Assembly (NCBI GenBank): GCA_003164895.1
Contig: PLUL01000006.1
Span: forward strand, 1-64,000
DNA from: Bacteroidota bacterium
GTDB taxonomy: Bacteria; Bacteroidota; Bacteroidia; Palsa-948
Direction: 5' to 3'
Length of the DNA stretch: 64,000 nt
Part shown: positions 33,787-45,380 of the stretch, one piece after another
Layout of the letters: every line of letters starts with the position of its first letter
How positions within the stretch are numbered: position 1 is the first letter of the stretch
Program-made: the position numbers and the translations under genes
The notes under the pieces: generated by a model
The model's database searches: none
What the model was told of the DNA's origin: nothing
What the model saw: the letters and a program-made list of their open reading frames with translations, nothing else

Positions 33787-34410
33787 ATGGAAACAACAGG
33801 AAATAGCGAAATCAAAATTGAAGAAACTGCTGTGAAAGCAAAAGCTTCTACAACTTCTGTTAAACAGGAAGCTGATGCAAAAAGTTGGTTTGTAGTTCGT
33901 GCAATCAGCGGAAAAGAAAAAAAAATTAAGCAAAGCATCGAAGCGGAAATCAAGAGATTAAAGATGGGAAAATTTGTTTCTCAGGTTTTGATTCCGACAG
34001 AAAAAGTATTTCAGATTCGTGCGGGAAAAAAAGTCAGCAAGGAAAGAAATTTTTTCCCCGGATATATTTTAGTTGAAGCAGTTCTTTCGGGCGAAGTTCC
34101 ACACGTTATTCGTCACATACCTGGGGTTCTTGGTTTCCTTGGAACAAAAACAGGAGAACCAATTCCTCTTCGCTTGGCGGAAGTGAATCGTATTCTTGGA
34201 AAAGTGGATGAGCTTGCTGAAACTACTGAAAAAATAAGTGTTCCTTTTTATGTTGGAGATACAGTGAAAATTATTGACGGACCATTTAATACTTTCACTG
34301 GTTCAATTGAGGAAGTAAATGAAGAAAAGAAAAAACTGAAAGTAACTGTGAAAATTTTTGGGCGCAAAACTCCGCTTGAATTAAGTTACATGCAGGTAGA
34401 AAAACAATAA
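33787..34410 (+). CDS. nusG: Transcription termination/antitermination factor NusG
   Basis: 207 residues. A disordered N-terminal tail of about 30 residues (KIEETAVKAKASTTSVKQEA) precedes the NGN domain (SWFVVRAISGKEKKIKQSI... FFPGYILVEA... GVLGFLGTKTGEPIPL), and the KOW domain follows (YVGDTVKIIDGPFNTFTGSIEEVN). It binds RNA polymerase and links it with Rho and the ribosome. The tail is longer than in E. coli NusG. Confidence 0.97.
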   Translation: METTGNSEIKIEETAVKAKASTTSVKQEADAKSWFVVRAISGKEKKIKQSIEAEIKRLKMGKFVSQVLIPTEKVFQIRAGKKVSKERNFFPGYILVEAVLSGEVPHVIRHIPGVLGFLGTKTGEPIPLRLAEVNRILGKVDELAETTEKISVPFYVGDTVKIIDGPFNTFTGSIEEVNEEKKKLKVTVKIFGRKTPLELSYMQVEKQ

Positions 34411-34429
34411 TATTTTATCTCGTTAAAAA

Positions 34430-34873
34430 ATGGCAAAAGAAGTTGGTGCAATGGTAAAGTTGGTGATTAAAGCAGGTGCTGCTAATCCCGCTCCTCCGAT
34501 CGGACCTGCATTAGGTGCGAAGGGAGTGAACATCATGGAGTTTTGCAAGCAGTTTAATGCTAAGACAAAAGATTTAGGAAATAAACAAATTCCTGTTATC
34601 ATCACTGTTTACACCGACAAGTCTTTTGAGTTCATTACAAAAAAACCTCCTGTTGCTGCGCAATTAAAAGAAGCATTAAAAATTGAATCAGGTTCCGGTG
34701 AACCTAATCGTAAGAAAGTGGGTTCTGTAACTTGGGACCAAATTAAATTAATTGCTGAAGATAAAATGCCTGACTTGAATTGTTTTAAACTTGAATCAGC
34801 TATGAGTATGGTTGCAGGTCAGGCAAGAAGTATGGGAATAACAGTAGACGGGAAAAATCCTTTGAAAAAATAA
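34430..34873 (+). CDS. rplK: 50S ribosomal protein L11
   Basis: 147 residues: the conserved start [27 protein letters not shown] and the C-terminal rRNA-binding block ([13 protein letters not shown]). It forms the GTPase-associated centre with L10 and L7/L12. It is in the usual order after nusG. Confidence 0.98.
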   Translation: MAKEVGAMVKLVIKAGAANPAPPIGPALGAKGVNIMEFCKQFNAKTKDLGNKQIPVIITVYTDKSFEFITKKPPVAAQLKEALKIESGSGEPNRKKVGSVTWDQIKLIAEDKMPDLNCFKLESAMSMVAGQARSMGITVDGKNPLKK

Positions 34874-34881
34874 TTCGCACA

Positions 34882-35571
34882 ATGGCAAAGTTGACTAAAA
34901 AAAGAAAAATTGCTTTAACAAAATTTGATGCAACCAAGGTGTATAACCTTCGTGATGCAGCTAAAATTCTTAAAGATGTAACAGCAACCAAGTTTGATAG
35001 CTCAGTAGATTTGAGCGTACGTCTTGGAATTGATATTGCAAAAGGACAAATTGTTCGCGGAACAGTAGCGATGCCACATGGCATTGGAAAATCTGTTCGT
35101 GTGCTTGTACTTTGCACTCCTGATAAAGAAGCTGAGGCAAAAGCTGCTGGTGCCGATTATGTTGGGTTAGATGAATATGTTGAAAAAATAAAAGGTGGAT
35201 GGACAGATATTGATGTGATTGTTTGTACTCCGTCTACTATGGGAAAAGTTGGAGCACTTGGAAAAGTTCTCGGACCTCGCGGATTGATGCCAAACCCAAA
35301 ATCAGGAACTGTAACAATGGAAGTTGGAAAAGCGGTAAAAGAAGTGAAAGCAGGTAAAATTGATTTCAAAGCTGACAAGCAAGGAATCGTTCACGCTTCT
35401 ATCGGAAAAGTTTCGTTCGATGCAGAAAAAATTGCAGATAACGCAAACGAATTGCTCCAAACCATTGCTAAATTAAAACCGGCTGCTTCCAAAGGAACAT
35501 ATATAAAGAGTATCGTAATGTCCAGTACTATGAGCCCTGGCGTTATGATTGACTCGAAAATAGTTGGTTAA
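34882..35571 (+). CDS. rplA: 50S ribosomal protein L1
   Basis: 229 residues with the L1 stalk protein blocks [43 protein letters not shown] and ASIGKVSFD. It binds 23S rRNA at the E-site stalk. The gene lies 8 bp after rplK. In other bacteria L1 represses its own operon by binding mRNA; I see no clear mimic site here. Confidence 0.98.
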   Translation: MAKLTKKRKIALTKFDATKVYNLRDAAKILKDVTATKFDSSVDLSVRLGIDIAKGQIVRGTVAMPHGIGKSVRVLVLCTPDKEAEAKAAGADYVGLDEYVEKIKGGWTDIDVIVCTPSTMGKVGALGKVLGPRGLMPNPKSGTVTMEVGKAVKEVKAGKIDFKADKQGIVHASIGKVSFDAEKIADNANELLQTIAKLKPAASKGTYIKSIVMSSTMSPGVMIDSKIVG

Positions 35572-35582
35572 ATATTTTTAAG

Positions 35583-36098
35583 ATGAACAAACAAGAAAAA
35601 AATAAGATGATTGATTCTCTCTCTCAGATGCTGAAGGAGAATGCGCATTTTTATCTGACAGATACTTCCGGTCTTACTGTAGAAAAAACAAGTAAGCTAA
35701 GACGCATGTGTTTTGAAAAAGATGTGAAGATGCTTGTTGTAAAGAACACGCTTCTCAGCAAGGCAATGGAAAAGACCAGTAACATTTACGACCCGTTTCA
35801 TGATACATTGAAGGGAACTACAGCCATTATGTTTTCTGCGGTTGCAAATACGCCAGGAAAAATAATGAAAGAGTTCAGAAAAGGAAGCGACAAACTTACT
35901 TTGAAATCCGCTTGGGTTGAAGAATCGGTTTATATCGGACACAACCAATTGGACACGCTTGCAAATATTAAGAGCAAGAATGAAATGATAGGAGAAATTA
36001 TTGGATTGTTACAATCACCTGCTAAAACAGTTATTGGAGCTTTAAAAAATAAAGCGGATAAATCAGGAGAAGCTGCAACTGAAACACCAGCGAACTAA
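35583..36098 (+). CDS. rplJ: 50S ribosomal protein L10
   Basis: 171 residues with FYLTDTSGLTVEKTSKLRRMCFEKDVKMLVVKNTLLSKAME and the GTTAIMFS block. It carries the L7/L12 dimers at its C-terminal helix. It lies 11 bp after rplA, so there is no room for the separate L10 leader seen in some species. Confidence 0.97.
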   Translation: MNKQEKNKMIDSLSQMLKENAHFYLTDTSGLTVEKTSKLRRMCFEKDVKMLVVKNTLLSKAMEKTSNIYDPFHDTLKGTTAIMFSAVANTPGKIMKEFRKGSDKLTLKSAWVEESVYIGHNQLDTLANIKSKNEMIGEIIGLLQSPAKTVIGALKNKADKSGEAATETPAN

Positions 36099-36152
36099 AA
36101 AAGAATCAAAACAAAAAAGTAAATAATAAATCAACTATAAAAATCACAAACG

Positions 36153-36515
36153 ATGGCAGACTTAAAGCAAATTGCAGAACAGTTAGTAAATTTAACTGTA
36201 AAAGATGTAAACGAATTGGCAAAAATACTCAAGGACGAATATGGTATTGAGCCAGCTGCCGCTGCTGCAGCACCAGTTGCTGCCGGAGCAGCCGCTGCTG
36301 AAAAATCTACTTTTGATGTTATTCTGAAAAGTGGTGGAGCTGCAAAACTTCAGGTTGTAAAATTGGTAAAAGAACTTACTGGTTTAGGACTTAAAGAAGC
36401 AAAAGATTTAGTGGATGCTGCACCAAAACCAATTAAAGAAGGTATCTCGAAAGAAGATGCTGAGTCGTTGAAAAAACAATTGACCGAAGCAGGAGCAGAA
36501 GTTGAAGTTAAATAA
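36153..36515 (+). CDS. rplL: 50S ribosomal protein L7/L12
   Basis: 120 residues. An N-terminal dimerisation helix, Ala/Pro-rich hinge ([19 protein letters not shown]) and C-terminal factor-binding domain ([44 protein letters not shown]). It recruits translation GTPases. A hairpin separates it from rpoB. Confidence 0.98.
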   Translation: MADLKQIAEQLVNLTVKDVNELAKILKDEYGIEPAAAAAAPVAAGAAAAEKSTFDVILKSGGAAKLQVVKLVKELTGLGLKEAKDLVDAAPKPIKEGISKEDAESLKKQLTEAGAEVEVK

Positions 36516-36535
36516 ATTGTCAGATAGTTTTCTGA

Positions 36536-36572
36536 AGACCTCTCAATCCTAATCGAAGGATTGGGTAGGTCT
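36536..36572 (+). terminator. Hairpin between rplL and rpoB (attenuator-like)
   Basis: AGACCT (36536-36541) and CAATCCT (36544-36550) pair with AGGATTG (36557-36563) and AGGTCT (36567-36572), with a small internal bulge and a 6-nt loop. Only a weak T-rich stretch follows, so partial termination or RNA processing that lowers rpoBC relative to rplL is more likely than a full stop. Confidence 0.6.
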
Positions 36573-36624
36573 ATTTGTGTTTATATTAACTTGAAATAGG
36601 ATTGGGAATTGGAAAAATAAAATT

Positions 36625-36652
36625 GTAAATCGTATTTCGTAAATCGTACATT
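36625..36652. repeat. Heptamer cassette upstream of rpoB: GTAAATC x4
   Basis: Units GTAAATC, GTATTTC, GTAAATC and GTACATT end 4 nt before the rpoB start codon. Its word is close to the valS-end cassette at 12914-12942. Confidence 0.75.
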
Positions 36653-36656
36653 TTTT

Positions 36657-39600
36657 ATGGCTGCACAAAAGAAAAATCAGCGAGTAAACTTCGCCAGTTC
36701 AAAACATCAGATCGATTATCCTGACTTTCTTGAAATCCAGGTGAAATCCTTTAAGGAATTCATGCAAGTGGATACTACTCCCGAGAACAGGAAGAACGAA
36801 GGATTGTTTAAAGTTTTCTCTGAAAACTTTCCAATCTCTGATGCGCGAAATAATTTCGTACTCGAGTTTCTTGATTATTATGTTGACCCAACAAGATATT
36901 CCATTGACGAGTGTCTTGAAAGAGGTTTGACTTATAATGTTCCCCTGAAAGCGCGCCTTCGTCTTTCATGCACAGACCCTGAACACGAAGATTTCAAAAC
37001 CGTAATTCAGGATGTCTATCTCGGCACCATTCCGTACATGACTCCAAAAGGAAGTTTCATTATCAATGGAGCAGAACGTGTTATTGTTTCTCAGTTACAC
37101 CGTTCACCTGGTGTGTTCTTCGGACAAAATCGACATCCGAATGGAAGCCGCCTCTACTCTGCCCGCGTAATTCCTTTCAAAGGAGCGTGGATTGAATTTG
37201 CAACAGACATTAATAATGTGATGTATGCATACATTGACAGAAAGAAAAAACTTCCTGTTACTACTATGCTTCGCGCAATTGGTTTTGAAAACGACAAACA
37301 AATTCTTGAGTTGTTCAATCTTGCTGATGAAATTACAGTTAATAAATCTTCTTTAAGTAAATCTATCGGTAGAAAATTAGCTGCCCGCGTTCTGAAAACA
37401 TGGGTTGAAGATTTTGTGGATGAGGATACCGGTGAAGTTGTTTCCATCGAGCGTAACGAAGTATTGATTGAACGCGAAACTATTATTGCTGAAGAACATA
37501 TTGAAACAATTCTGAACGCGAATGTGAAAACAATTATTCTTCACAAGGAAGATAAAGAGTTCAGTGATTACACAATTATTTATAACACGCTTCAAAAAGA
37601 CCCGACCAATTCTTCAAAAGAAGCGGTTGAATATATTTATCGCCTGCTTCGTAACGCAGAACCACCGGATGAAGAAACAGCAAAAGCTGTAATTGAAAAA
37701 CTCTTCTTCTCTGATAAGCGTTATGACCTGGGAGAAGTAGGACGTTTCCGTTTGAATAAAAAACTGAACCTTACTATTCCGGAAAATGTCCGCGTTCTTA
37801 CAAAAGAAGATATTGTTGCGATCATTAAATTCCTCATTCAGCTTATCAATTTAAAAGTGAATGTGGATGATATTGATCACTTGAGCAACAGACGTGTTAG
37901 AACAGTTGGAGAACAATTATCAACTCAGTTTGGCGTTGGTCTTGCGCGTATGGCACGTACCATTCGTGAGCGAATGAACGTTCGTGATAACGAAGTGTTT
38001 ACTCCAATTGATTTGATTAATGCGAAAACATTATCGTCTGTAATTAATTCATTCTTCGGAACAAATCCGTTGTCGCAGTTCATGGATCAGACCAATCCGC
38101 TTGCCGAGGTAACTCATAAGCGCAGATTATCTGCACTCGGACCAGGCGGTTTATCAAGAGAACGTGCGGGCTTTGAAGTTCGTGACGTTCACTATACTCA
38201 CTATGGTCGTCTTTGTACCATTGAAACACCGGAAGGACCGAACATCGGTTTGATTTCTTCACTTTGTGTTTATGCGAAAATTAATAAACTCGGATTCATT
38301 GAAACTCCTTATAGGGAAGTTAATGAAGGAAAAGTGGATCTGCATAAACCAGTTATTTATCTTACTGCGGAAGAAGAAGACGAAAAAGCTATTGCTCAGT
38401 CCATGATGAACCTCAACGAAAAAGGTATGATCACGGATGAAAAAGTGAAAACTCGTTTTGAAGGAAACTATCCGTTGGTTGATCCAGATAAAGTTCACCT
38501 GATGGATGTTGCTCCGAATCAAATTGCATCTATTGCCGCTTCACTCATTCCGTTTCTTGAACACGATGATGCGAACCGTGCACTGATGGGATCGAATATG
38601 ATGCGCCAGGCAGTTCCGCTTCTTCGACCTGAAGCTCCGATCATCGGAACAGGATTGGAAAGAGATGTTGCTATGGATTCGCGAACTATTCTTACTGCTG
38701 AACATGATGGAGTAGTGGAGTATGTTGATGCGAAAGAAGTGGTGGTTCGTTATGACCGTGATGCAGACGAGAAATTATTAAGCTTTGAAGACGATGTAAG
38801 AACCTATAACATCACCAAGTTCCGCAAGACAAATCAAAGCACATGCGTGAACCTCCGACCTGTTGTATCGAAAGGAGAAAAAGTAAAGAAAGGACAAATT
38901 CTGAGCGAAGGATACGGAACTCAGGATGGGGAATTAGCTCTTGGAAGAAATCTTACAGTAGCGTTCATGCCTTGGAAAGGATATAATTTTGAGGATGCGA
39001 TCGTGATTTCCGAAAGAATGGTTCGCGAAGATATTTTCACTTCTATTCACGTGGATGAATATTCTTTGGAAGTACGCGAAACAAAACGCGGAATGGAAGA
39101 ACTTACTTCTGATATTCCGAATGTTAGTGAAGAAGCGACAAAAAATCTTGACGAACAAGGAATTATCCGTGTTGGTTGCGAAGTAAAAGAAGGAGATATT
39201 CTTATTGGAAAAATTACTCCGAAAGGCGAAACCGACCCATCACCGGAAGAAAAACTTTTGCGAGCTATTTTCGGAGACAAAGCCGGAGATGTGAAAGATG
39301 CTTCTTTGAGAATGCCATCATCTACCTACGGAATTGTAATGGAAACAAAACTTTTCTCTCGTTTAATGAAAGATAAAAAAGCCAAAACCGATGAGAAAGA
39401 TGTTCTTGATAAAATTGACAAAGAGTTCAATCACAAGTTCGATGAACTAAAAACAAAACTTGTTGAAAAACTTATAAAACTTGTAAGCGGAAAATCTTCT
39501 CAGGGAGTTTTCAATTATCTGAAAGAAGAATTGGTTGATCGTGGAGCTAAATTCACTGAAAAAGCTCTCCATAAAATTGACGATTACACCGAAGTTAATC

Positions 39601-40472
39601 CATACAAATGGACTACAAGCAAAGAAGTGAACGATCAGATTTACGAAATACTTCACAACTATCGCGTGAAGTACAACGAAATTCTTGGCGATCACAAACG
39701 CAGGAAATTTGCTGTTCAAGTTGGAGATGAATTACCAGTTGGAATTATTCAGCTTGCGAAAGTTTATATCACCCAAAAGAGAAAGCTGAAAGTAGGAGAT
39801 AAAATGGCAGGACGCCACGGTAACAAAGGTATCGTTGCGAAAATTGTTCGCGATGAAGACATGCCGTTCCTTGAAGATGGAACTCCTGTTGACGTGGTTC
39901 TCAATCCGCTGGGCGTACCTTCGCGTATGAACCTCGGACAGATTTATGAAACCGTTCTTGGATGGGCTGGACAGAAACTCGGAACAAAATTTGCAACTCC
40001 TATTTTTGATGGAGCAACAAATGATGAGATCAATGCTTATACCGATCAGGCAGGACTCCCACGTTATGGAAAAACATATTTGCATGACGGAGAATCAGGA
40101 ATGAAATTTGACCAGCCTGCAACTGTTGGTGTGATTTATATTTTGAAACTTCACCACATGGTGGATGACAAAATGCACGCGCGTTCTATCGGACCTTACT
40201 CGCTCATTACTCAGCAGCCGCTCGGTGGTAAAGCGCAGTTTGGAGGTCAAAGATTTGGTGAGATGGAAGTTTGGGCGCTCGAAGCATTTGGAGCTGCGCA
40301 CATTCTTCAGGAAGTTCTTACTGTAAAATCGGATGACGTGGTAGGAAGAACAAAAACATACGAAGCAATTGTGAAGGGAGATAATTTGCCTCTTCCTGGA
40401 ATTCCTGAATCATTCAATGTATTGATGCACGAATTGAAAGGATTAGGTTTGAATATTTCTTTGCACGATTAA
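36657..40472 (+). CDS. rpoB: DNA-directed RNA polymerase subunit beta
   Basis: 1271 residues. All main blocks are visible: [20 protein letters not shown], the rifampicin region ([53 protein letters not shown]), [35 protein letters not shown] and the end [18 protein letters not shown]. With beta' it forms the catalytic core. The rifampicin cluster has the sensitive-type residues (Q-F-M-D-Q, H-K-R, S-A-L). Transcribed with rpoC, 34 bp downstream. Confidence 0.99.
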   Translation: MAAQKKNQRVNFASSKHQIDYPDFLEIQVKSFKEFMQVDTTPENRKNEGLFKVFSENFPISDARNNFVLEFLDYYVDPTRYSIDECLERGLTYNVPLKARLRLSCTDPEHEDFKTVIQDVYLGTIPYMTPKGSFIINGAERVIVSQLHRSPGVFFGQNRHPNGSRLYSARVIPFKGAWIEFATDINNVMYAYIDRKKKLPVTTMLRAIGFENDKQILELFNLADEITVNKSSLSKSIGRKLAARVLKTWVEDFVDEDTGEVVSIERNEVLIERETIIAEEHIETILNANVKTIILHKEDKEFSDYTIIYNTLQKDPTNSSKEAVEYIYRLLRNAEPPDEETAKAVIEKLFFSDKRYDLGEVGRFRLNKKLNLTIPENVRVLTKEDIVAIIKFLIQLINLKVNVDDIDHLSNRRVRTVGEQLSTQFGVGLARMARTIRERMNVRDNEVFTPIDLINAKTLSSVINSFFGTNPLSQFMDQTNPLAEVTHKRRLSALGPGGLSRERAGFEVRDVHYTHYGRLCTIETPEGPNIGLISSLCVYAKINKLGFIETPYREVNEGKVDLHKPVIYLTAEEEDEKAIAQSMMNLNEKGMITDEKVKTRFEGNYPLVDPDKVHLMDVAPNQIASIAASLIPFLEHDDANRALMGSNMMRQAVPLLRPEAPIIGTGLERDVAMDSRTILTAEHDGVVEYVDAKEVVVRYDRDADEKLLSFEDDVRTYNITKFRKTNQSTCVNLRPVVSKGEKVKKGQILSEGYGTQDGELALGRNLTVAFMPWKGYNFEDAIVISERMVREDIFTSIHVDEYSLEVRETKRGMEELTSDIPNVSEEATKNLDEQGIIRVGCEVKEGDILIGKITPKGETDPSPEEKLLRAIFGDKAGDVKDASLRMPSSTYGIVMETKLFSRLMKDKKAKTDEKDVLDKIDKEFNHKFDELKTKLVEKLIKLVSGKSSQGVFNYLKEELVDRGAKFTEKALHKIDDYTEVNPYKWTTSKEVNDQIYEILHNYRVKYNEILGDHKRRKFAVQVGDELPVGIIQLAKVYITQKRKLKVGDKMAGRHGNKGIVAKIVRDEDMPFLEDGTPVDVVLNPLGVPSRMNLGQIYETVLGWAGQKLGTKFATPIFDGATNDEINAYTDQAGLPRYGKTYLHDGESGMKFDQPATVGVIYILKLHHMVDDKMHARSIGPYSLITQQPLGGKAQFGGQRFGEMEVWALEAFGAAHILQEVLTVKSDDVVGRTKTYEAIVKGDNLPLPGIPESFNVLMHELKGLGLNISLHD

Positions 40473-40506
40473 CGAAAAATAATTAACGAAAAAACGTTTC
40501 CAATAT

Positions 40507-43500
40507 ATGAAAAACGACTCAAGGCCTAAAAGCAACTTTACCAAGGTTACAATTTCGTTAGCTTCCCCCGAACAAATTCTGGAGTGGAGCCACGGTGAAG
40601 TAACAAAGCCGGAAACAATTAACTACCGCACTTACAAACCTGAACGCGATGGTTTGTTTTGCGAGCGAATTTTTGGTCCTGTGAAGGATTGGGAATGTCA
40701 TTGCGGAAAATACAAGCGCATTCGTTATAAAGGAATTGTTTGCGACCGTTGCGGTGTGGAAGTAACCGAGAAAAAAGTTCGCAGAGAAAGAATGGGGCAC
40801 ATCAATTTGGTGGTTCCTGTAATTCATATTTGGTATTTCCGTTCGCTTCCAAATAAAATTGGTGCGCTGCTTGGATTGCCTACCAAGAAATTGGAAATGA
40901 TAATTTATTACGAGCGTTATGTGGTAATTAATCCAGGTGTAAAAGCTGCTGATGGAGTAAAATATCTTGATTTCTTAAGTGAAGAAGAATACATCAAAGC
41001 ACTTGATTCGCTTCCAAAAGATAATCAGTTCCTTGACGACAAAGACCCGAATAAATTTGTTGCAAAGATGGGTGGCGAAGCAATTATTGATTTAATGAGC
41101 AGACTTAATTTGGATGATCTTTCTTTTAGCTTGCGTGCTACAGCAAACAACGAACTTTCTCAGCAAAAGAAAAATGAAGCACTGAAACGTTTGCAAACCG
41201 TTGAAGCATTCAGACAAGCAAACAAGCATGTTGAAAACCGCCCTGAGTGGACAGTAATTAAAATATTACCTGTTATTCCACCTGAACTTCGTCCGCTTGT
41301 GCCTTTGGATGGCGGTCGTTTTGCAACTTCGGATTTAAATGATTTGTACAGACGCGTTATCATTCGCAATAATCGCTTGAAACGTTTGATTGAAATAAAA
41401 GCACCTGAAGTTATTTTACGTAATGAAAAACGTATGCTTCAGGAATCTGTTGACTCGCTGTTTGATAATTCACGCAAAGCAAGCGCTGTTAAAACAGATG
41501 CTAATCGTCCGTTAAAATCTCTTTCAGATAGTTTGAAAGGAAAACAAGGACGTTTCCGCCAGAACTTACTTGGAAAACGTGTTGACTATTCAGGTCGTTC
41601 AGTTATCGTTGTTGGTCCTGAATTAAAACTCCACGAGTGTGGACTTCCAAAAGATATGGCTGCGGAATTGTTCAAGCCATTTATCATTAGAAAACTTTTA
41701 GAACGCGGTGTTGTTAAAACAGTGAAGTCAGCGAAAAAAATTGTTGACAGAAAAGAACCTATCGTTTGGGATATTTTGGAAAACACAATGAAAGGACATC
41801 CAGTTCTTCTCAATCGTGCTCCCACACTTCACAGATTAGGTATTCAGGCATTTCAGCCAAAACTTATCGAAGGAAAAGCAATTCAGTTGCATCCGCTGGT
41901 ATGTACTGCGTTCAATGCCGACTTTGACGGAGACCAGATGGCGGTTCACGTTCCACTAAGTCATGCTGCTGTTCTTGAAGCACAAATACTAATGCTTGCT
42001 TCTCATAATATTTTGAACCCTGCCAATGGAGCTCCGGTTGCGGTTCCTTCTCAGGACATGGTTCTTGGTTTATATTACATGACCAAAGCAAGAAAAAATT
42101 CAAAAGAGCATAAAGTAAAAGGCGAAGGAATTATTTTCTATTCAGCGGAAGAAGTTGTTATTGCTTACAGCGAAGGAAAAGTTGATTTGCACGCCATGAT
42201 TAAAGTGCGCATTGAAAATTTAAAAAATGAAAAAGGAGAATTGGTTAAAGGCATCATTGAAACCACAGTCGGAAGAGTGATGTTCAATCAAGTTGCTCCG
42301 AAAGAAGTAGGATATTTGAACGAAGTAATGACTAAAAAATCTCTCCGCGATATTATCGGAGATGTTTTGAAAGTTGCAGGAACAGCGAAAGCTGCTAAGT
42401 TTCTCGATGATATTAAAGAACTTGGATTCATGCACGCGTTCAAAGGAGGTTTGTCATTTAATTTGGATGATGTGATGGTTTCTGAAGATAAAAAGAAACT
42501 CATTGACGAAGCATACAAAGAGGTTGAAGATGTTGTAGAAAATTACAATCAAGGTTTCATCACAAATAATGAGCGTTACAATCAGGTTATTGATATTTGG
42601 ACTCACACAAATTCCAAGCTCACTAAAAAAGTAATGGACCGTTTGACTGCTGACAAGCAGGGATTCAATTCTATTTTCATGATGCTGGATTCCGGTGCGA
42701 GAGGTTCGAAAGAACAAATTCGTCAGCTGAGCGGAATGCGCGGACTGATGGCTCGTCCTCACAAATCAGGAATGGTTGGCGGAGAAATTATTGAGAATCC
42801 GGTTATCTCAAACTTCAGAGAAGGATTATCTATTCACGAATATTTTATTTCAACGCACGGAGCGCGTAAAGGTCTTGCCGATACAGCGCTGAAAACTGCT
42901 GATGCTGGATATTTAACAAGACGTTTGGTTGACGTTGCTCAGGACGTTATCATCACATATGAAGACTGCGGAACACTTCGCGGACTAATGGCTTCTGCTC
43001 TCAAAAAGAACGATGAAATTGTTGAGCCGTTGTATGACCGTATTCTCGGACGTGTTGCTTTGAACGATGTAGTTCATCCTCTCACAGGAGAATTAATTAT
43101 TTCTTCTGGAAAAGAAATCACAGAAGATTATGCAACCAAAATAGAAAACTCACCAATCGAAGCAGTTGAAATTCGTTCGGTACTTACCTGCGAATCAAAA
43201 CTTGGTGTGTGTGCAAAATGTTACGGCAGAAATCTTTCAACCGGTAGAATGGTTCAGAAAGGTGAAGCGGTTGGCGTTATCGCAGCACAATCCATTGGTG
43301 AGCCTGGAACGCAGTTAACACTTCGTACATTCCACGTGGGTGGTGTGGCAGGAGGTACAACTTCTTCTTCGCGCATTGAATCAAAATACGATGGTCTTGT
43401 GGAGATAGATGAATTGCGTACAGTTGAACGTAAAAATACTGATGGTAAAAAAGTAAAAGTGGTAGTTGGTCGTTCTGCTGAAATCAGAATTGTTGATGCA

Positions 43501-44808
43501 ACTACTAAAATTGCTCTTACTACAGGTTACATTCCTTACGGTTCGCAATTATATGTATCTGCAGGGGAGAAAGTGAAAAAAGGAACATTGCTCTGCGATT
43601 GGGATCCATATAATGCAGTTATCATTGCTGACTTTCAGGGAAAAATTGAGTTCGAAAACATCGAAGAAGGAATTACTTTCCGCGAAGAGTTTGACGAACA
43701 AACAGGTTTCCGTGAAAAAGTTATTACTGAAACAAAAGATAAAACAAAAAATCCAATCATCAAGATTGTTGACAAGAAGGGCGATCCGTTAAAATCATAT
43801 AACATTCCTGTAAGCGCGCACATGTCGGTGAATGCTGGCGATGGTGTTGAGACAGGACAAATTCTTGTTAAGATTCCACGTACTACAGGAAAATCTGGCG
43901 ACATCACAGGAGGTCTGCCGCGTGTAACGGAATTATTCGAAGCACGTAATCCAAGCAGCCCCGCAGCAGTTTCTGAGATTGACGGTATTGTAACTTTCGG
44001 AAAAATAAAACGTGGTAACCGCGAGGTTCAGGTGGAAGCGAAAACAGGCGAGATAAAAAAATATCTCGTTCGTTTGTCAAATCACATCCTCGTGCAGGAA
44101 AATGATTTCGTAAAAGCAGGCGAGCAGCTTACCGATGGAGCCATTGCTCCTGCTGATATCCTTGCCATCAAAGGACCAACTGCAGTACAAGAATATTTAG
44201 TAAACGAAGTTCAGGAAGTTTATCGTTTACAAGGTGTAAAAATAAATGACAAACATTTTGAAGTTATTGTGAAACAAATGATGCGCAAGGTGGAAATTGA
44301 CGATGCAGGCGATACTATCTTCCTGCCAAAGCAATTCACCAACCGTGCAGATTTCATGGATGAGAACGACAGTTTGTTCGGATGCAAAATGGTAACTGAA
44401 GGCGGAGATTCAACAACTATGAAAGCAGGCATGATAGTTAACGCACGTAAACTGCGCGATGAAAATGCTGCATTAAAACGCAAAGGTGAAAAACTTGTTC
44501 AGGCACGCGATGCAATTCTTGCAACCGCACGTCCTGTATTGCAAGGTATCACACGCGCTTCGCTGCAAACAAACAGTTTTATTTCGGCAGCATCGTTCCA
44601 GGAAACAACCAAGGTGCTCAGTACGGGCGCTTGCGAAGGAAGAATGGACGATCTATCAGGATTGAAAGAGAACGTTATTGTAGGGCATTTGATCCCTGCT
44701 GGAACAGGATTGCGCGAATACGAAAAAATAATTGTTGGCTCCAAAGAAGAATTTGATCGCCTCATGGCATCGAAAACTGAGAACACCGTAGAAGAACAGG
44801 AAGCATAA
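40507..44808 (+). CDS. rpoC: DNA-directed RNA polymerase subunit beta'
   Basis: 1433 residues. The N-terminal zinc site is [23 protein letters not shown], the active-site magnesium triad is [13 protein letters not shown] near residue 470, the bridge and trigger helices lie around [24 protein letters not shown], and a second zinc site is [16 protein letters not shown]. The length is normal for Bacteroidota. A double heptamer cassette follows the stop codon. Confidence 0.99.
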   Translation: MKNDSRPKSNFTKVTISLASPEQILEWSHGEVTKPETINYRTYKPERDGLFCERIFGPVKDWECHCGKYKRIRYKGIVCDRCGVEVTEKKVRRERMGHINLVVPVIHIWYFRSLPNKIGALLGLPTKKLEMIIYYERYVVINPGVKAADGVKYLDFLSEEEYIKALDSLPKDNQFLDDKDPNKFVAKMGGEAIIDLMSRLNLDDLSFSLRATANNELSQQKKNEALKRLQTVEAFRQANKHVENRPEWTVIKILPVIPPELRPLVPLDGGRFATSDLNDLYRRVIIRNNRLKRLIEIKAPEVILRNEKRMLQESVDSLFDNSRKASAVKTDANRPLKSLSDSLKGKQGRFRQNLLGKRVDYSGRSVIVVGPELKLHECGLPKDMAAELFKPFIIRKLLERGVVKTVKSAKKIVDRKEPIVWDILENTMKGHPVLLNRAPTLHRLGIQAFQPKLIEGKAIQLHPLVCTAFNADFDGDQMAVHVPLSHAAVLEAQILMLASHNILNPANGAPVAVPSQDMVLGLYYMTKARKNSKEHKVKGEGIIFYSAEEVVIAYSEGKVDLHAMIKVRIENLKNEKGELVKGIIETTVGRVMFNQVAPKEVGYLNEVMTKKSLRDIIGDVLKVAGTAKAAKFLDDIKELGFMHAFKGGLSFNLDDVMVSEDKKKLIDEAYKEVEDVVENYNQGFITNNERYNQVIDIWTHTNSKLTKKVMDRLTADKQGFNSIFMMLDSGARGSKEQIRQLSGMRGLMARPHKSGMVGGEIIENPVISNFREGLSIHEYFISTHGARKGLADTALKTADAGYLTRRLVDVAQDVIITYEDCGTLRGLMASALKKNDEIVEPLYDRILGRVALNDVVHPLTGELIISSGKEITEDYATKIENSPIEAVEIRSVLTCESKLGVCAKCYGRNLSTGRMVQKGEAVGVIAAQSIGEPGTQLTLRTFHVGGVAGGTTSSSRIESKYDGLVEIDELRTVERKNTDGKKVKVVVGRSAEIRIVDATTKIALTTGYIPYGSQLYVSAGEKVKKGTLLCDWDPYNAVIIADFQGKIEFENIEEGITFREEFDEQTGFREKVITETKDKTKNPIIKIVDKKGDPLKSYNIPVSAHMSVNAGDGVETGQILVKIPRTTGKSGDITGGLPRVTELFEARNPSSPAAVSEIDGIVTFGKIKRGNREVQVEAKTGEIKKYLVRLSNHILVQENDFVKAGEQLTDGAIAPADILAIKGPTAVQEYLVNEVQEVYRLQGVKINDKHFEVIVKQMMRKVEIDDAGDTIFLPKQFTNRADFMDENDSLFGCKMVTEGGDSTTMKAGMIVNARKLRDENAALKRKGEKLVQARDAILATARPVLQGITRASLQTNSFISAASFQETTKVLSTGACEGRMDDLSGLKENVIVGHLIPAGTGLREYEKIIVGSKEEFDRLMASKTENTVEEQEA

Positions 44809-44810
44809 AA

Positions 44811-44880
44811 GTTACAGATTACAGGTTGCAGATTGTGGGTTGTCTTAACCTGTAATTTGTAACCTGTAACTTGCAATATT
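44811..44880. repeat. Two heptamer cassettes in inverted orientation after rpoC
   Basis: Ten 7-bp units run without a gap. Five of the GTTACAG/ATTACAG type (44811-44845) are followed by five of the TAACCTG/TAATTTG type (44846-44880), which is the reverse complement of the first word. The arms 44811-44834 and 44847-44870 match at 19 of 24 positions, and the differences are all A/G transitions. It can form a long hairpin in the RNA between rpoC and the DUF3467 gene. Confidence 0.85.
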
Positions 44881-44888
44881 GATTTTAC

Positions 44889-45218
44889 ATGGAAAACAAA
44901 AACAATCTTAAGCCGATCGAAAACCAACTCAACATCGAGTTGAGCGAAGAAGTGGCAGAAGGAATTTATTCCAATCTCGCCATCATCACTCATTCACATT
45001 CTGAATTTGCATTGGATTTTATAAAAGTGATGCCGGGAATTCCTAAGGCAAAAGTAAAAGCGCGCATCATTCTTACTCCGCAACATGCAAAGCGATTGAT
45101 GAAAGCGCTGAAAGATAATATCTCCAAATACGAAAGTGTTCACGGAGATATTAAAGATACCGAAGTTCCTCATGGTGCTTTGCCTCTTACTTTTGGCGGA
45201 CCTGCCGCACAGGCGTAA
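44889..45218 (+). CDS. DUF3467 family protein
   Basis: 109 residues: LNIELSEEVAEGIYSNLAIITHSHSEFALDFIKVMPGIPKAKVKARIILTPQHAKRLMKALKDNI is the DUF3467 core. The C-terminus is Pro/Ala-rich. Its fixed place after rpoC in many Bacteroidota suggests a link with transcription or translation, but no function is known. Confidence 0.92.
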   Translation: MENKNNLKPIENQLNIELSEEVAEGIYSNLAIITHSHSEFALDFIKVMPGIPKAKVKARIILTPQHAKRLMKALKDNISKYESVHGDIKDTEVPHGALPLTFGGPAAQA

Positions 45219-45380
45219 GAATTTTATTTTACCTACCCTTTCGTCATATTTTCAATTTCTTCATAGTCAATTCGGCACATTCACTTTCTATTGTGTGAAT
45301 ATATTCTGCCATTGTTGCCTGATTGTTATCATATGATAGGTTGGAGAAATTATTGACATTCGTACACTAAATAAAAAAAT

